Shown: positions 23,521-35,370, counted from the stretch's first letter. The stretch is DNA of 64,000 nt from Paraconiothyrium sp. Pb-2020 (GCA_022419385.1 JAJUBI010000004.1:682001-746000); one strand, 5' to 3'. Translations and numbers: made by a program. Notes: generated by a model from the letters alone, not told the origin.

Positions 23521-23620
23521 CCTCCGCTACCACAGCTCGAAGCAGGTGTGATTTGGTATAGACAAATATTTCGTCCCTAATTTTGTGGCAGTCGTTGGAG
23601 ATCTCACGTGCTCGGAGCCT

Positions 23621-23689
23621 AGCCCTGGAGCTGGAGGTAGCTTCACGCCTAAGTCCGAAGCTATCCCCGCTACTTCAACCTCCAGGGCT
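23621..23689. repeat. Long imperfect hairpin (inverted repeat)
   Basis: AGCCCTGGAG at 23621-23630 is the exact reverse complement of 23680-23689. Further in, TAGCTTC (23638-23644) pairs with GAAGCTA (23657-23663), with a bulge and a 12-base loop. The structure covers 69 bases and lies outside any gene. Confidence 0.7.
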
Positions 23690-24167
23690 CGACATCAATC
23701 ACATGGTCGGAACATCTTATCCACCGAACGCTACGGTACGACAGCGGGTTAGCGCATTGCTTATACGGGCATGGTACTCGCAGCTTCAGCCTTACGCCTT
23801 ATTCAGACGGTCGGAGTACGACGAGGGTTTAGCGTGTTTCTCAATGAGGATGCGCTTCGTCCACCGGTAGGAGCAAGTGTATACCATACCCATGTCATAG
23901 ACGTCTTGAGAAGACACCAAAGCCCTTCGCTATCTCCTTTCCCACTGAGGACTATTTCCGATACGTCCGCATGCCGAACTCCAGGTCCCGCGAGAAAGGG
24001 TATCAAGAGATCTATAAAGTATCAAGGCAGGTACGCTGCAGAATATGTCGATACTAGATCTCGTTCACGATCAGCTTCACAACTGTTTTCCGTCGCCAAT
24101 CGTGTTCAGACACTTTTTACAAGCTTCTCATCTTTGCAGTTAACATACACGCCTGCTCCTCTACATT
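23690..24167. other. Promoter region of epimerase-like gene
   Basis: No gene seen. The last 60 bases before 24168 are CT-rich, as in a fungal leader. Confidence 0.45.
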
Positions 24168-25118
24168 ATGTCGAAGCAAACCATCTTCATCACTGGTGGT
24201 TCTGGCTACATTGGCTCCGTGATCATCGAATATGCCATAGCCAAGGGCTACTTGGTCAACGCCCTCTCCCGCTCTGAGCCCAGTGATGACAAGCTCCGTG
24301 CCCTTGGAGCCAACCCCGTCCGTGGCGACATCAAGTCCATCGATGTTCTCACGCGGGAGGCTTCCAAAGCCGACATCATCATTAACATGGCCGACGCTAT
24401 AGCCTCCAACTTGAACATTTCCCAAGACGAGCGCTGGGCCCTCAACTTTGCCGCTAACGACGCCCTTGCCGCCGGCGTGAAAGGCACGAACAAGCCCCTC
24501 ATCATCACTAGTGGAGCTTTGATCGCCCAGCCTCATCCGAATGCGGAGGAGACGGACGAGAACTCGCCTGGATGGCCTGAGGGCCACCCGTACAGCAGGG
24601 GATTCGAGTCGAACAAAAAGACATACTTGGATCAAGGCATCCGCATCTGCTACGTCCGCCTTGCGCCGTATGTGTACGGCAGGGAAGGGAGCGGAGTACG
24701 TCTCTACATGGACAAGTTCGCTCCTATCGGCGCAGGTTTCTTTATCAAGCCCGGTACCATCCTTACGACCACGGTGCACGTGGAAGACGCTGCTCGCCTG
24801 TACCTTCTCGTCGCTGAAAAGGGAAAAGCTGGGGAGTCGTACAACGCCACTTCCGAGACGGACATCGAGCAGAAGGCCATCTCTGAGGCTATTTGCGAAA
24901 CACTAGGTATACCGTGTAACCAATTTGAATTGGAGGAGGCGAAGGCGAAGATGGGAATGTTTTTGGCGACTTTCATGACTGCGAAGTGTCGCGCATCGAA
25001 CAAGAAGGCGAGGGAGGAGCTTGGGTGGAGTATCGAGGCCGAGAAGGGGATCTTGGAGGAGATTAAAAGTGGCTCATACGCTGAGCTTGCTAAGAAGATG
25101 AAGAAGGAAGCTGTTTAG
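24168..25118 (+). CDS. NAD(P)-binding epimerase/dehydratase-like protein (atypical extended SDR)
   Basis: Single-exon gene of 316 aa. The N-terminus has the Rossmann motif TGGSGYIG (9-16). It continues with an acidic/ADIIINMADA segment and a serine region (LIITSGALI) at the position of the SDR catalytic serine. YVRLAPYVYG and a VHVEDAARLYLL substrate-lobe motif follow; the latter is characteristic of NAD-dependent epimerase/dehydratase and NmrA/ylbE-like proteins. A clear YxxxK catalytic pair is not evident (YSRGFESNKK is the nearest), so it may be an atypical SDR. The cytosolic oxidoreductase role is inferred and the substrate is unknown. It is unlinked to its neighbours. Confidence 0.9.
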   Translation: MSKQTIFITGGSGYIGSVIIEYAIAKGYLVNALSRSEPSDDKLRALGANPVRGDIKSIDVLTREASKADIIINMADAIASNLNISQDERWALNFAANDALAAGVKGTNKPLIITSGALIAQPHPNAEETDENSPGWPEGHPYSRGFESNKKTYLDQGIRICYVRLAPYVYGREGSGVRLYMDKFAPIGAGFFIKPGTILTTTVHVEDAARLYLLVAEKGKAGESYNATSETDIEQKAISEAICETLGIPCNQFELEEAKAKMGMFLATFMTAKCRASNKKAREELGWSIEAEKGILEEIKSGSYAELAKKMKKEAV

Positions 25119-25474
25119 GCAAGCTGATAACAACAATGCTGCAAAAAAGCCGGAGTGTAGCTTGCAAGCTCATGGAATTCGAAGCAGTCGTCAATCCGTG
25201 GAAGAGAGTCTTGAAATTGAAATCTGTGACCCAGTTGCTGCTGCAACGCTGACTCCCTTCACGTTGTACATGGAGACACGGTTACATGAATAATCTGGTG
25301 GACATAACTGTATCCCCGCACTGCCTGCGAGCATCATCTCTTGATATTCCTAGAAAGCACAGCAAACTTCATTTCCAATTTTGGGCATCTAGTTATAAGG
25401 GTTCTACGATCCCATCCACGAACACCCTCCGCCTAACGTAAATGATAACCCTTGTTTGATATTAGTCTTACAAT
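25119..25474. other. Intergenic between epimerase-like and RING genes
   Basis: No gene or special structure is seen; it holds the 3' flank of one gene and the promoter of the next. Confidence 0.5.
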
Positions 25475-26602
25475 ATGTCCTCTACCAACACAGATAGCAC
25501 GGACGACAGTAATAGGTTCAGTAGGAGGCGCCAGTGGGCAACTCGCAGCCGCTTGTATACCGGCTCCGGCGTTCCGACATACCAAACCTTCCTCGAGCAC
25601 CTGCGGGACCTAGATACTAGTACACTAACTCCCGGAGCGACCTGCCCAATATGTCGAATTCCTCTCATTGAATTGGACTCCGACTTCAACAACAGAGGAT
25701 CGGAGCACGAACGGCTTCTCGCCCTGGAGTCCTTACCGTTCCACGATGAAACTGGTAGCGTTCACGTTGACAGACCTGTCCGGTTGCCATGCACTGCGCA
25801 GCACATCGTAGGCAGAGCTTGCATAATGAGCTGGGCAAGCGAAGGCGGGGGCACGACCTGCCCACTAGATCGAGAGAAGCTCTTCACCATCGGTCCAGAG
25901 GAGTTGATGACGATCACACATGACGAAGATCGCTTCAAAAACGGCGTGCGCCACATCTCTCAGATGTCCATCCGCCATCTGCTACAGCGTTTCCGCAACG
26001 CTACTGAGAGTGATATAGTGACAGTGAACGCACGCTCGATGACAACACGCCTCGCAACGCTGATCTTCCGCGTGGTATTCCAGTCATACGGCATTAGTGA
26101 AGTTACCACCTCGCGGTGGAAGTGGCCGCGCATCCGTCGACCACTATATACGCAAGAAGTTCAAAATTTCCAACACCTCGTGAAACACTTCGTCAAGGCA
26201 GAGCCGCTCATGGAATCAGGACAGTATTCAGCACACATAACCACCCTGCTCAATCCAGCGCTACCACATGTTTTCACGCTGCTATCTCGTCTAGCTTGGT
26301 TCTTCCAAGCTCAAACCATACCTCTCTGCGACTTAGCATACGCCATGCGAGAGCATCTACATGGATTTTTCTTCGACTTTTCCCACACCATAACCGCTAA
26401 AAAGGCCCTAAAGGCAATCACCTTCAAAACGATAGATCTTTGGGTGACGCAAGAGCTTCTCATGACTCGACTACGGACCGCGACTAATCAGGGGAATGAG
26501 TGGGACGATACTATGGCGCGGGGCGTACGTCCTTATTTCGCAATTGCCGGAGAGGGGAGGTATGCTTGGGTATCTGCGTGGGTCCCATCATTACGGTCGT
26601 GA
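25475..26602 (+). CDS. Divergent RING-type zinc finger protein
   Basis: Open frame of 375 aa without an obvious intron. A RING-like domain near the N-terminus has ligands C57-P-I-C60, then after a long loop C106-T-A-Q-H110, C116 and C129-P-L-D132. The last ligand is an aspartate instead of cysteine, a variant frequent in ascomycete-specific RING proteins. The C-terminal 220 residues are helical and Trp/Phe-rich with no known domain. By family a ubiquitin-ligase or Zn-structural role is likely but unproven. The downstream stretch up to 27242 is open in another frame and Ser-rich, and could be a spliced C-terminal extension (weak splice candidates at 26560 or 26578 to 26629). The C-terminus is therefore uncertain. 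Confidence 0.8.
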   Translation: MSSTNTDSTDDSNRFSRRRQWATRSRLYTGSGVPTYQTFLEHLRDLDTSTLTPGATCPICRIPLIELDSDFNNRGSEHERLLALESLPFHDETGSVHVDRPVRLPCTAQHIVGRACIMSWASEGGGTTCPLDREKLFTIGPEELMTITHDEDRFKNGVRHISQMSIRHLLQRFRNATESDIVTVNARSMTTRLATLIFRVVFQSYGISEVTTSRWKWPRIRRPLYTQEVQNFQHLVKHFVKAEPLMESGQYSAHITTLLNPALPHVFTLLSRLAWFFQAQTIPLCDLAYAMREHLHGFFFDFSHTITAKKALKAITFKTIDLWVTQELLMTRLRTATNQGNEWDDTMARGVRPYFAIAGEGRYAWVSAWVPSLRS

Positions 26603-27586
26603 TAGAGATACATTGCATACCCCATTGAGCCTTGCTGTAGCTGCGGAATGGGTAAGATTCGATGTAGTTACTCGACCCATGCCAAGTTCTTCGAGACGCT
26701 CAATGTTCGAGAACAGAGAATCGCCGAGCAGTCATGGATCTCAACACCCCTTAAGTCCAAGCTCCAACAGACAGCGTTCTTCGAGGAGTGGAGACAGTGG
26801 ATCTTCGAGCCTACTGTGGGAGGCTTCTCTACCCGGGTCACCCCGTATCGACACTTCGAGAAAGACAAGATTGGAAACTAGTGGATCCTCAAATGATGTA
26901 ACAAATCGAGCCATTTCACCGCAAAGTGATGATACGAGGGGCTTTACGCGTATATCGGTACGACCTTGGCCACTCCAAGGTAACGATTCGAGAGGTTTGG
27001 GATTTGAAGGCAATCCATCACCAAGCCTAAGTGCATTAGTGCAACAACCCTGGTCGCCACTCAGTGATAACGAACCACTTTCTCAACCTCAAGCTAGTGT
27101 CGTTATCGCTCGGATCAGCCACAGGATGAGGAGACGAAGAATGGTCCACGAGGTCGGGCGGGAGTCTGTGTTACCGTTTGTCTCTGACATAATTTGCGGG
27201 TTAGGGTCCTCAGTAATTAGCAGTGGAGTGGCAAATCCATAAAGTCTGTTGTACCCAAAGTATAACGTCAAGATAGAAATGAGCGCAATCAACATGATCG
27301 AATTGGTATCTCCAACGCCCGCTAATAACCAAGATGCTATTACCGTGGTATAATGCCGAACAGAGAGACGCCGATGCAATGCCAGACAACAGAACCATTT
27401 TCATACCATATCATACCAGCGGTCCGATAGTCATGACTCATGAACATTTGTTTCATGGCTTCCTGGCTCATGCTCGTCCCATTTTCGGAGATCCCAATGC
27501 GAGTAAAGAATGTGGAAAGGAAAGTAAAAGAAAAGTCGGCCACGATTGAGACCCAGCATCTATCAGGGGTCTTTCATGTTCATCGA
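26603..27586. other. Ambiguous coding region (Ser-rich plus frame versus membrane-type minus frame)
   Basis: On the plus strand a frame is open to 27242 and reads as a Ser/Pro-rich disordered tail ending in a basic segment (SHRMRRRRMVHEVG). On the minus strand an ATG at 27471 (MSQEAMKQMFMSHDYRT) can be spliced near 27340 to 27245 to a second exon ending at 27089. That gives a short protein with a hydrophobic C-terminal anchor (WTILRLLILWLIRAI). The two overlap and at most one is likely real. Neither matches a known family. Confidence 0.25.
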
Positions 27587-30500
27587 CTAGATGAGTGAGG
27601 TCGCTAACATTGGGCTCAAACCTCGTGCATTCGCATCGAGGGGCATGTCGAAAGCTGAGTTGGAGCTACCGATAGAGGCTTGCCTTTGGCGAGCATAATA
27701 ACCGGAAGCTGCCGTCGGAAAGGCACCACCTGGATTCGCAGGTATGACACCTGGTGGTGTTGCACCTATGTGGCGGTTGCTTCGTCTTCTAGTAAGCCCA
27801 GGCGAGGACGGCGCCATCGTCGTTGTGTGTGAGGAGTTGCCTGAGTTCGCGGACTCGTTTGAATTGCTCCTGGAATGATATGACGGTGCGGTAGCACCGG
27901 CTGTTGCTTCAGCTGGATTAGTCGGACGTCTGAACCCTGGCACGAATGGATTGTTACGTGCTGGTGCCGGCCCAGGTGGTCTAAGTACCTGCATCCTATT
28001 GTTGATGAGCTCCCGCGCAAGGCGGTCTGTCTCTTCAGGCGTGTACCGTGTTGGGCGTGAAGCAGGTTGCGCGCCAGCACTCGCGACACCGGTAGTGGGG
28101 GACTGAGGCGGCCGGGCGTGCTCACTTGCCCGCAGAGTTCGCGTGGAAGCCTGAGAGCTGAGTTGACGGCGGGAAGCCTGAGGGCGTAAATTGATACGCG
28201 ATGCTTGAGCTCTAGGGCCTTGCGGGGAAGTTACAGGCTCTCGAATGTTAGCTCGAGAGTTGACAGCTCTCAGTGTGGCAGTCGAAGATTGCTCCCTAAG
28301 CACCTGACGCGAATTGCGATTTCTGATGCGGGGTTGTACGAACGCACCCCAAGGGTTGCCCGCCTGTGGAGGGAAGATGCGCCCCTGGATATTCAGACCA
28401 ACATTAGAGTGAGGAAACTGAGCGTACACCGGCGAGAAGCCCGCCGAGTTGCGTCGTCCAGTAGCGGAGGGTGGACGCGACAATCTGCTGGGTGGCCGGT
28501 CTCCCGGATCGATGGACAGTCCAGCTTGCGCCTGCGATATTGTGCTGTTAGACTGCTGCGATGTAGGCGTCGAAGTGCCAGGTGTAAGTACCGCAGAAGA
28601 ATTGCTGGCCGAACTGACTGAGGCGGCACGGCCTGCGTTTGCAGCATAGTCGCCATTGATAACTTCAGAAAGACTCGGCGCGTGCGAGGTTCTTCTAGGT
28701 GGAGATGTTGGACCACGAGGGTTGAAAGCTGGGTTCGCAGTGCTGTTCATGAGTGGCGTGCGCATGCGCGCCGGTGCAGGAGGCATGAATGGGGAAAATG
28801 CTTGTCCAGGACTTGGTCGGTTACGATTTGATGTGCGAGGGCGAGCAATGGGGGTGATGGAGCGAGGTTCTAGATCCACCAAGAGACCACCTTGGATCTC
28901 TTGAAGTGCGCGTTGGTGGTCCGCGAATAAACGGCTGATGCGAGGATTATAGGCCTGTTGACGTGTTTGTTGTAGACCGTCCTGAGAGTGATCTGAGTTG
29001 TCGTCTGCATCCACATCGACCCGGTTGCCTTGGGATAACCCCCTATTCGAGTAACGATTGTTGTAGTTCGCAAAGGCGGCGGCATTGCGAAGTTGCGCTC
29101 GAGAGCGTCGGTTACGAAGAGAATTGATAGCCATCGTGATGTCCCCGTCTTGGTCCATATCGGAGTCGTCATCGTCGGCCTCACCATCCTCGTAGTGGGC
29201 ATTGGCGGTAGAGAGGACGGAGGCCTGTCGCCGGAGTGGATTGCCCACACGGGAAGGAGGGCGGATCGTGTTATTGGGTCGAGGTCGATCTGCAGTAGGT
29301 GTCAGAGAACCGCCCATTCGGACTCTATCATTGGAAATCGCGGTCGCATCCCACCCAACAGTCGACCCAACAGTCGTTCTCCCTCCATCACTATCATCAT
29401 CCTCGCCCATCTCGTCAGGCCCATGGTGCTGTAACATCCACCCTTGTGACTGCAGCAATGCCTGCGTATCTTCATCTAGATCATCAGTAGAGACATCCGT
29501 AGACGTAGATGATGGAGGGCCGGATGGTTCCCGTGAGCCATTGGCGCGGTTGAGGATGCGTGTTTGGGCACGATTCCGCTGACCTCTGCGGATCGGGCCC
29601 TGATCCTCTTCGTCCTCGTCCTCCTCCTCAATCACGCTGGAAATAGTGGAGGACGTCTCTGACTCCACTACTCGGTTGACTCGCCTGTTGGGTCTAGACT
29701 GGGAATTTGATGGTTGGGGTGTCTGACCAGGGGTTGATGAAGCACCGGCAGATGTGGATGACTGGTCTTCGTCGTCATCTATGAAGTCGTTCATAGAAGA
29801 GTCCTCTTCCATGTCTTCCTCGTCTTCCTCCTCTACGGTGTCCATCTCCTCCGTCAATAGATCGGAAACGATGCTTTGCGAGTATGATCGCCTGCTACCA
29901 GCCTCGCTATGTGACATAGGCCTGCGCTGCTGCATGTACCCAGCAGGGATTCCGTGCTGTAGAAATCTTTGCATCATGAAATTGCCATCGTCGGGGTAGT
30001 AGTCTTCCCAATTGCTCGGAGGTGCACCATAGGGATCGAAGTCGGGGTCATTCATGTCCATTTCTGCGTCGAGATCCTCTCCAGACAGTTCTTGCTCAGA
30101 CATCTCGTCCATGTCGCTGAAGCCAGTGAAGCTATCGGTCCAGGTCAACTCTCCGTTGTCATCGAAGAACAACCCGCATTGGACGCATTCGCCGTCCTCG
30201 AGTTCCCATGAGCAGACAGGGCAACGTTCGACACCATCTTCCTGATCGCGGATTACTTGCAGGGAAGGGCCTCGTGCGTGCGTGGGCTTGAAACACCCCT
30301 TGAAAAGGCCGCCTACGCGAGGATCGGTGTTGTCCTTATCCAGTTGGACAGCATCAGCTTCCTCTTTCTGCCATTTCGTATGAAGGTCTCTCGTCTCCCC
30401 GGAAGGAAGCAGCTCGGCTCGGTTTATGAAGACCGTTATCATGTCTCGAATCTGGGAATGTTAGACGATGTCCCGCATTTATATGCTACCACAGGGCAGA

Positions 30501-31163
30501 AGTTGCCATATAGCCAGCCTGCTCAACGCCCACCCTAGGACCGAATAATGAACTTGGGGGCTTCTACTGCACTTACCACGTAAGCCGGGGCGGGCGTATG
30601 CGTCACCACGGTTCGGCAGTCCGGACATGTTTTGCGCTGCTTGTTGTTCACGAACCACGTGCAGAGGCACTACCCAGCGTCAGCATCCAGAGCATCGAGC
30701 GCGAAACTGTCGCACTTACGCTATAGCAGTACGTATGTCCACAGGCTATCGTGTATGGCTGGTAAAGCAGTCGATCGCAAATCTTGCATGTGAGGTGGGA
30801 GCGGAGGCTGTCGAACTCTGAACGCAGTACTTGGAGTTGCTGGGTCGGGTTAGCCGACGCATTCTTTATTCCCATTGTCCCTGATAACCTCACCTCATCC
30901 GCCTTGCTTGGCCGCGACGGCTCCTCCGCTATCTTCGCTGCCATCTTCTGCTTGAGGCTGTCCTTACTGGCGGCCCGGCCGGGGCGTCCGTCTGCAGCCT
31001 GAGCGGGCGAGCGGCTTGGAGTGGTGCCCCGGGCCTTCGAACTGGCGGAGCCTGCCAGAGTCTGCGAGCTGGCGCTGGCGGCATGTTGGGAAGCGATGGA
31101 AGAGGACGAATTCTTGGGGCGAGCCGCAGCCAGCGGCGGGGAAGGCGGTCTCGTGTGGTTCAT
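27587..31163 (-). CDS. Large RING-finger protein with zinc ribbon (Psh1-like E3 ligase)
   Basis: Exons 31163-30720, 30669-30577 and 30451-27587 give 1133 aa; the introns carry GTAAGTG donors. The RING is split between exons 1 and 2: C126-x2-C129-x11-C141-x-H143-x2-C146-x2-C149-x13-C163-x2-C166, a perfect C3HC4. After a conserved MITVFINRAELLP helix a small zinc ribbon follows (CPVCSWELEDGECVQCG). The remaining 800 residues are acidic then Ser/Arg/Pro-rich, probably disordered. The RING plus ribbon layout resembles Psh1, the yeast ligase for the centromeric histone Cse4, but Psh1 is far shorter. The ligase activity follows from the RING; the Psh1 link is tentative. No sign of damage. Confidence 0.88.
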
Positions 31164-32188
31164 GGCGCCTAGTGGCGACGGAAGAAAACAACAAGGGAAG
31201 CGCAGAACAGAGAAAACCAGAGCTGGCGGGCCGCGTATCTGCTTCTACATCCAGGTAGAGAGCTCGCTGTGCCGCACTCAGCGCTGGTAGAAGATGAGCA
31301 AGTAGGCGTTGCCAAAGTGGAGCAGGCTGGACGTCGCCAAACCCTAGCACACCCGAGCTCTAGCGGCGCTGTCAGTTATTAGACGCCCGGCCCGCTGCCT
31401 CGTCACGGCCAATTCTCCACTCCTCTGCCCTTTTTGTCGCCCTTGCAGCGCCTATCTCGATGCTGCTCCCGCTCCTTGCCGTTAGCGATCTTGTTTCCTA
31501 GCTAATCCTGAGAATCGTTGAGCACGGCGACACCCTCTCGGATCGTTCCGTGCATATATCAATGGAAACGCCAGACCCACATGCGAGAAGCCTCGGCGCA
31601 CGGGGTCACGTTGTCACTCCATCGTTCAGGCTGGAAGTTATCAGACTGGACTTCGGATTTCGACTGCATCGCAGGGCACTGGGCTTGCTTCTTGATGTTC
31701 AGGGTTTGCCTCCACTGCACTTGCCAATCATGCGGCGCGCCTTCCCTATCTGAATGAGACCCAGTCAGGGCTCTGCTCTTCTGCAACTCCACCGATCACA
31801 CACAGATTTCTTCCCAGCTTATGAAACCAAACACAAGTTTAGATACAACGAATGCATTTATATACATGAATGCTTGTCCAGTCTTTGTACACCAGTCGGC
31901 GACGGCTGCCATATCAGCCGTTCCCAACACCAGAGGTATCCACCTCGACATGACCCGTTCCTGTCCCGAAGAAACCAATTGTAAACCAATTAAAGCACCA
32001 ACAAGGGAAGCATCCACTTCTCTCCAGCTGGACCTATACAGCGGGTAACAGTTGGCAAACCCCAAAAGTACGGTCGATATCATAGTGTAGCGAGCACTTA
32101 TCCGTGACGAAGCCAAACACCTACTGATGGACGACGTTGGCAGGGCGCAAAACAGTCGATACCAGTATTGTCAGTCGAAACGTATTCT
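31164..32188. other. Intergenic: RING gene promoter and oxygenase 3' flank
   Basis: About 1 kb upstream of the RING-gene ATG. No gene supported. CT-rich leader-like sequence occurs on the minus strand next to 31163. Confidence 0.5.
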
Positions 32189-33383
32189 TCAAAGCTCGAT
32201 TGCAGCATCCGGCCAATCGACCTTCTCGATGTAACCCTGCTGAACTTCATTCTGTTCGACGAGCTCGTGGGACGACTGGTTCGAGAAAGCGGTCACACGT
32301 TCGAGGAATTGCTTGTGTGCGATGGTAGCAAATTGCTCACTAGCCCTGCGAGCAGCCGCAACCCGCTCACGCTCATGCTGAACCTGCTCTTGCAAGAGCT
32401 CCAGGCGATACTCTGCGAAGTCGTAGTACAGCTCATTGAGGTCAGAAACTCCGCGCACGGTTCGCAGTTCCGTGTCGTCTTTCAGAAGAGCGGATTTGGG
32501 GCGAAAGCTCGTGACGGAGGTGATACGCTCTTGTGCTCCTAAAGCGCGCATAGCCTGGTGAGTGATGTACCGTCCTTGCATCAAGACCGCACAACCCTTA
32601 TAGAAAATCAGCAATGATCCCTAGCAATAACCAGAGACAATTTACCTGTGACGGGCCTCGCATCTTGAGTATCTTTCCGTTAGCTGTGCGTATAGCAGTC
32701 TCCCCACCAATCATATCACGGACGTCGCTCATCATCAAGACACACACGAAGGGATAGCTGTCTGTGTGCCAGCCAACTATGGGTGTTTCCACTACCTCAC
32801 GGCAGCCTCCGATCCCCTCGTCTTCCTGATAGAGACGATTTTGTTCCTGATAGTTCGCGAGTTCTTGCTGAGCGTCTTCCTTAGACTTGGCTGAAAGGTT
32901 GATGTGCGCGATCTCGTAGGACATGGCAGGCACAAGCTCGACTTCAGCAATCTTAGACATGAGCGCGATGGTGGCAGGGTGGTTCCATGCGTCCCAAGTG
33001 AACGGGGCGCAACTTCAACCTGTCAGTAATCAATTTCAATGCGAGTACAAGCGTGTTGCTTACTCTTTTGCATAGCCTCGAAGCTGAGATTTAGCGATGT
33101 TGCTGCTGAATTTATACTTGTCTGGGACTTGGAAAATCTCGTCGCGCATGAATTCGACTGCTTCTGCGGTGAAGAGCTGGAAGGGATCAGACACAGCGAC
33201 GGGTGACACCCCAACGTCCGCCTCAAAGCCTAGTTCCTGCATCGTCATCTTCCTCGCCGGAAGCGCTCCCACCAAGTGCCAAGCCGGGTTGAACTTGGGC
33301 GCAGCCCTAAGCCTAGCAATTGCAGGCGCCATGGTGGTCTGGACAGCTACAGTAGCCATCGTGTCGACTTCTTGCTCTGACAT
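32189..33383 (-). CDS. 2OG-Fe(II) oxygenase-like protein
   Basis: Exons 33383-33064, 33012-32646 and 32596-32189 give 364 aa. The acceptor of intron 1 lies after an in-frame TGA (CTGAC branch), and intron 2 ends after GCTGAT. The facial triad can be read as H189-x-D191 in GWHTDSYPF and H242 in RYITHQAMR. R253 or R261 downstream would bind 2-oxoglutarate. This is the double-stranded beta-helix dioxygenase pattern; fungal relatives are mostly uncharacterised. The C-terminal 90 residues form a charged coiled helix. An alternative start at the upstream in-frame ATG (33506) is possible; the chosen one (MSEQEVDTM) follows a CT-rich leader. Cytosolic location is inferred from the lack of a signal peptide. 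Confidence 0.85.
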
Positions 33384-35370
33384 TGAGGCTGTTAGGTTCT
33401 GATCTTGGTTCGTGTTAATGAACGTGAAGTATGAAGGTGAAAACGATGGATGCAAACCGTTGAAGGGTGAGCGGTTGTTTTGACCAGATTGATAACAGGT
33501 AATCAAGCAGGTATGTCCGATTTATAGTGACTGACTGACGCCAGTGTAGGTTGAAGCCGCCATTGCGGTGAAATGCTCGCCACCTGACGCAGACCTTGAC
33601 GCATATGCCCGCTTATCTCAGGCCGAAAGGCTAGCCGTGCAGTGAAACAGCGAAACAATCAACAAACTAACAGGCAAGAGCAGAAATGGCCGAAGATGAG
33701 CCTTCGATAACATGGGGAAAGTACTAACTTTCGCGATGTAACGGTGATGAGCGGGCCGGCTCAGTGGAATACCCGCCGCGCACGTTGTACAGTTCAGGGG
33801 CAGTAGTAAGCCAACACTTTGTTACGATTCACAAGAAGGACAACCGAACTCGTTTCTCAGTGTACGACGCGAAAACGTGGTCACACCCTGTTGATCTTCA
33901 AGCTTCTTTATAGGCACAGCGGGCAGTCCAATACTGATGGAGTCGGCGGTTTGGCACCCTGTGTACAAGCACCATCAACGCGGGTCAAGTCCCGTCTCAC
34001 ACAGTTATCACGGAACTATGCTACGGCATGAAGAGCCGAAATTTGACCTCACCTAGCCATTGGCGCGATGGGTCGAACGAGCTGAGTAACATCCACAGTG
34101 CGAGGCATCGAGATGATCTCGGCCAGTACGCATTGTCAACTTGCCCGCCAAGTCAAGTGCGAGCATAGAACAACATGCGACGACAGAATGAGTGTCATGG
34201 GCCAACTTGACTGCAATTGGACGAATCAGATAGGCAAGTGGTCACTGGGAAGCGGAGCTTTCAAGGCTACTTTGTTCCCCACATAATAATTCATCTGAGA
34301 ACGGAAGTGCATGTGGACAACGAACCGGCAGCGGTACCCTATAACCGTGGTAACCATACGCTTTATCCACATCCGCAACAAAGGCCTTCAGCCCTATGTG
34401 GGCCAGACCTTCTTCTAGGGTTGCGAAAAGCTTACCATCGCGTGACACAGGCTGCCATCGATCACAACCGCCCAAGGGTACACTTTCGCAACTCGAGGCA
34501 TGGTCGTTACGTCAATGTGCGTGTGAGCCACGATTGTGCACGTATCGGCCCGTGTGATTGAGCCGCAATGGTACGCCTCAGCTAGAATCGGTCGAAGCAG
34601 CAGGTGGAGTGACTTTTGCATCACATTGCCTCTCCATAATTTTTCAACGATGTTCCAACCTTATCCAAGACTAATATCAAAGCAGTATCGCAGGATCCGA
34701 TAACCATGTACCAGAGATCTTTCGCCACCGAGCCGCCTCGGTGCGAAATCACGATGTCAATGAGCAAGCGTCTGGTACAAGTAGAATTCGTTTCGACCCA
34801 TCTTACCGATGGTGCCGGAACTGATCTTGTTCTTATTCCCATGGCAGACGGTGAGCAATGGGTCATGTGTAACAGTCTTCCGTAAAGGCAAACAGCAATC
34901 TGGTTGGTGTGCCACCGCCCGATAGATGATCCCATGCAGCGAGCCTCGCATCTACAGACATAGGAAATGCTGCCCTCGCAAGATATGTATCAGATGTAAT
35001 CGGCAGATGATGCAATGCCATTGTTGCTTACATGCGCTCAAATCCGACACACATCATATACCTGTAAGCCGTGCAGACGATGGCGAGAAGTAGATGATCC
35101 CCTTAAAGCTACTACTTCGATCTCAACACATCCCCTGACAGTCAGAAGTCAATGTATCTTTTTGACTTGTTTGATCTTGTCTCTTCCAGCGTGAGTCTAA
35201 TGTTCCGCCCGTCCAGCTAAGACGTCTTCGCGTACACCTGCCCAAGCGCACGCGGCGCACCTCGGCCCGCCTCCTCTTTCCTTTCCCGCACATCCCTGCA
35301 TCTTCCATCTTTACCATTACCATACCTCTGCAGCACGTCGCCATTTGCAAGCTCAATTCCCTCGCCCGCA
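33384..35370. other. Long intergenic stretch upstream of COX23
   Basis: About 2 kb. Only short unsupported frames are seen on both strands, with no domain or splice pattern. The 150 bases before 35371 are CT/CCA-rich (COX23 leader). Confidence 0.5.

Larger units (their letters stand above)
22847..23577 (-). other. Possible spliced low-complexity gene or remnant
   Basis: On the minus strand a frame is open from 23577 to 23076. It meets a clean intron (23075-23021; GTAAGA donor, TTGACTAAC branch, GATAG acceptor, 55 nt) and continues open to a TAA at 22849-22847. The predicted product is Gly-rich, then Thr/Pro/Ser-rich, then KVYTWEFELPDGLCNVF, and ends with a 57-residue tail. No ATG starts the frame, so an upstream exon would be required. 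The Thr/Pro part is encoded by a 9-bp-period tandem repeat, which keeps any frame open. It may be a real mucin-like gene, a remnant, or chance; the splice signals are the main positive evidence. Confidence 0.25.
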
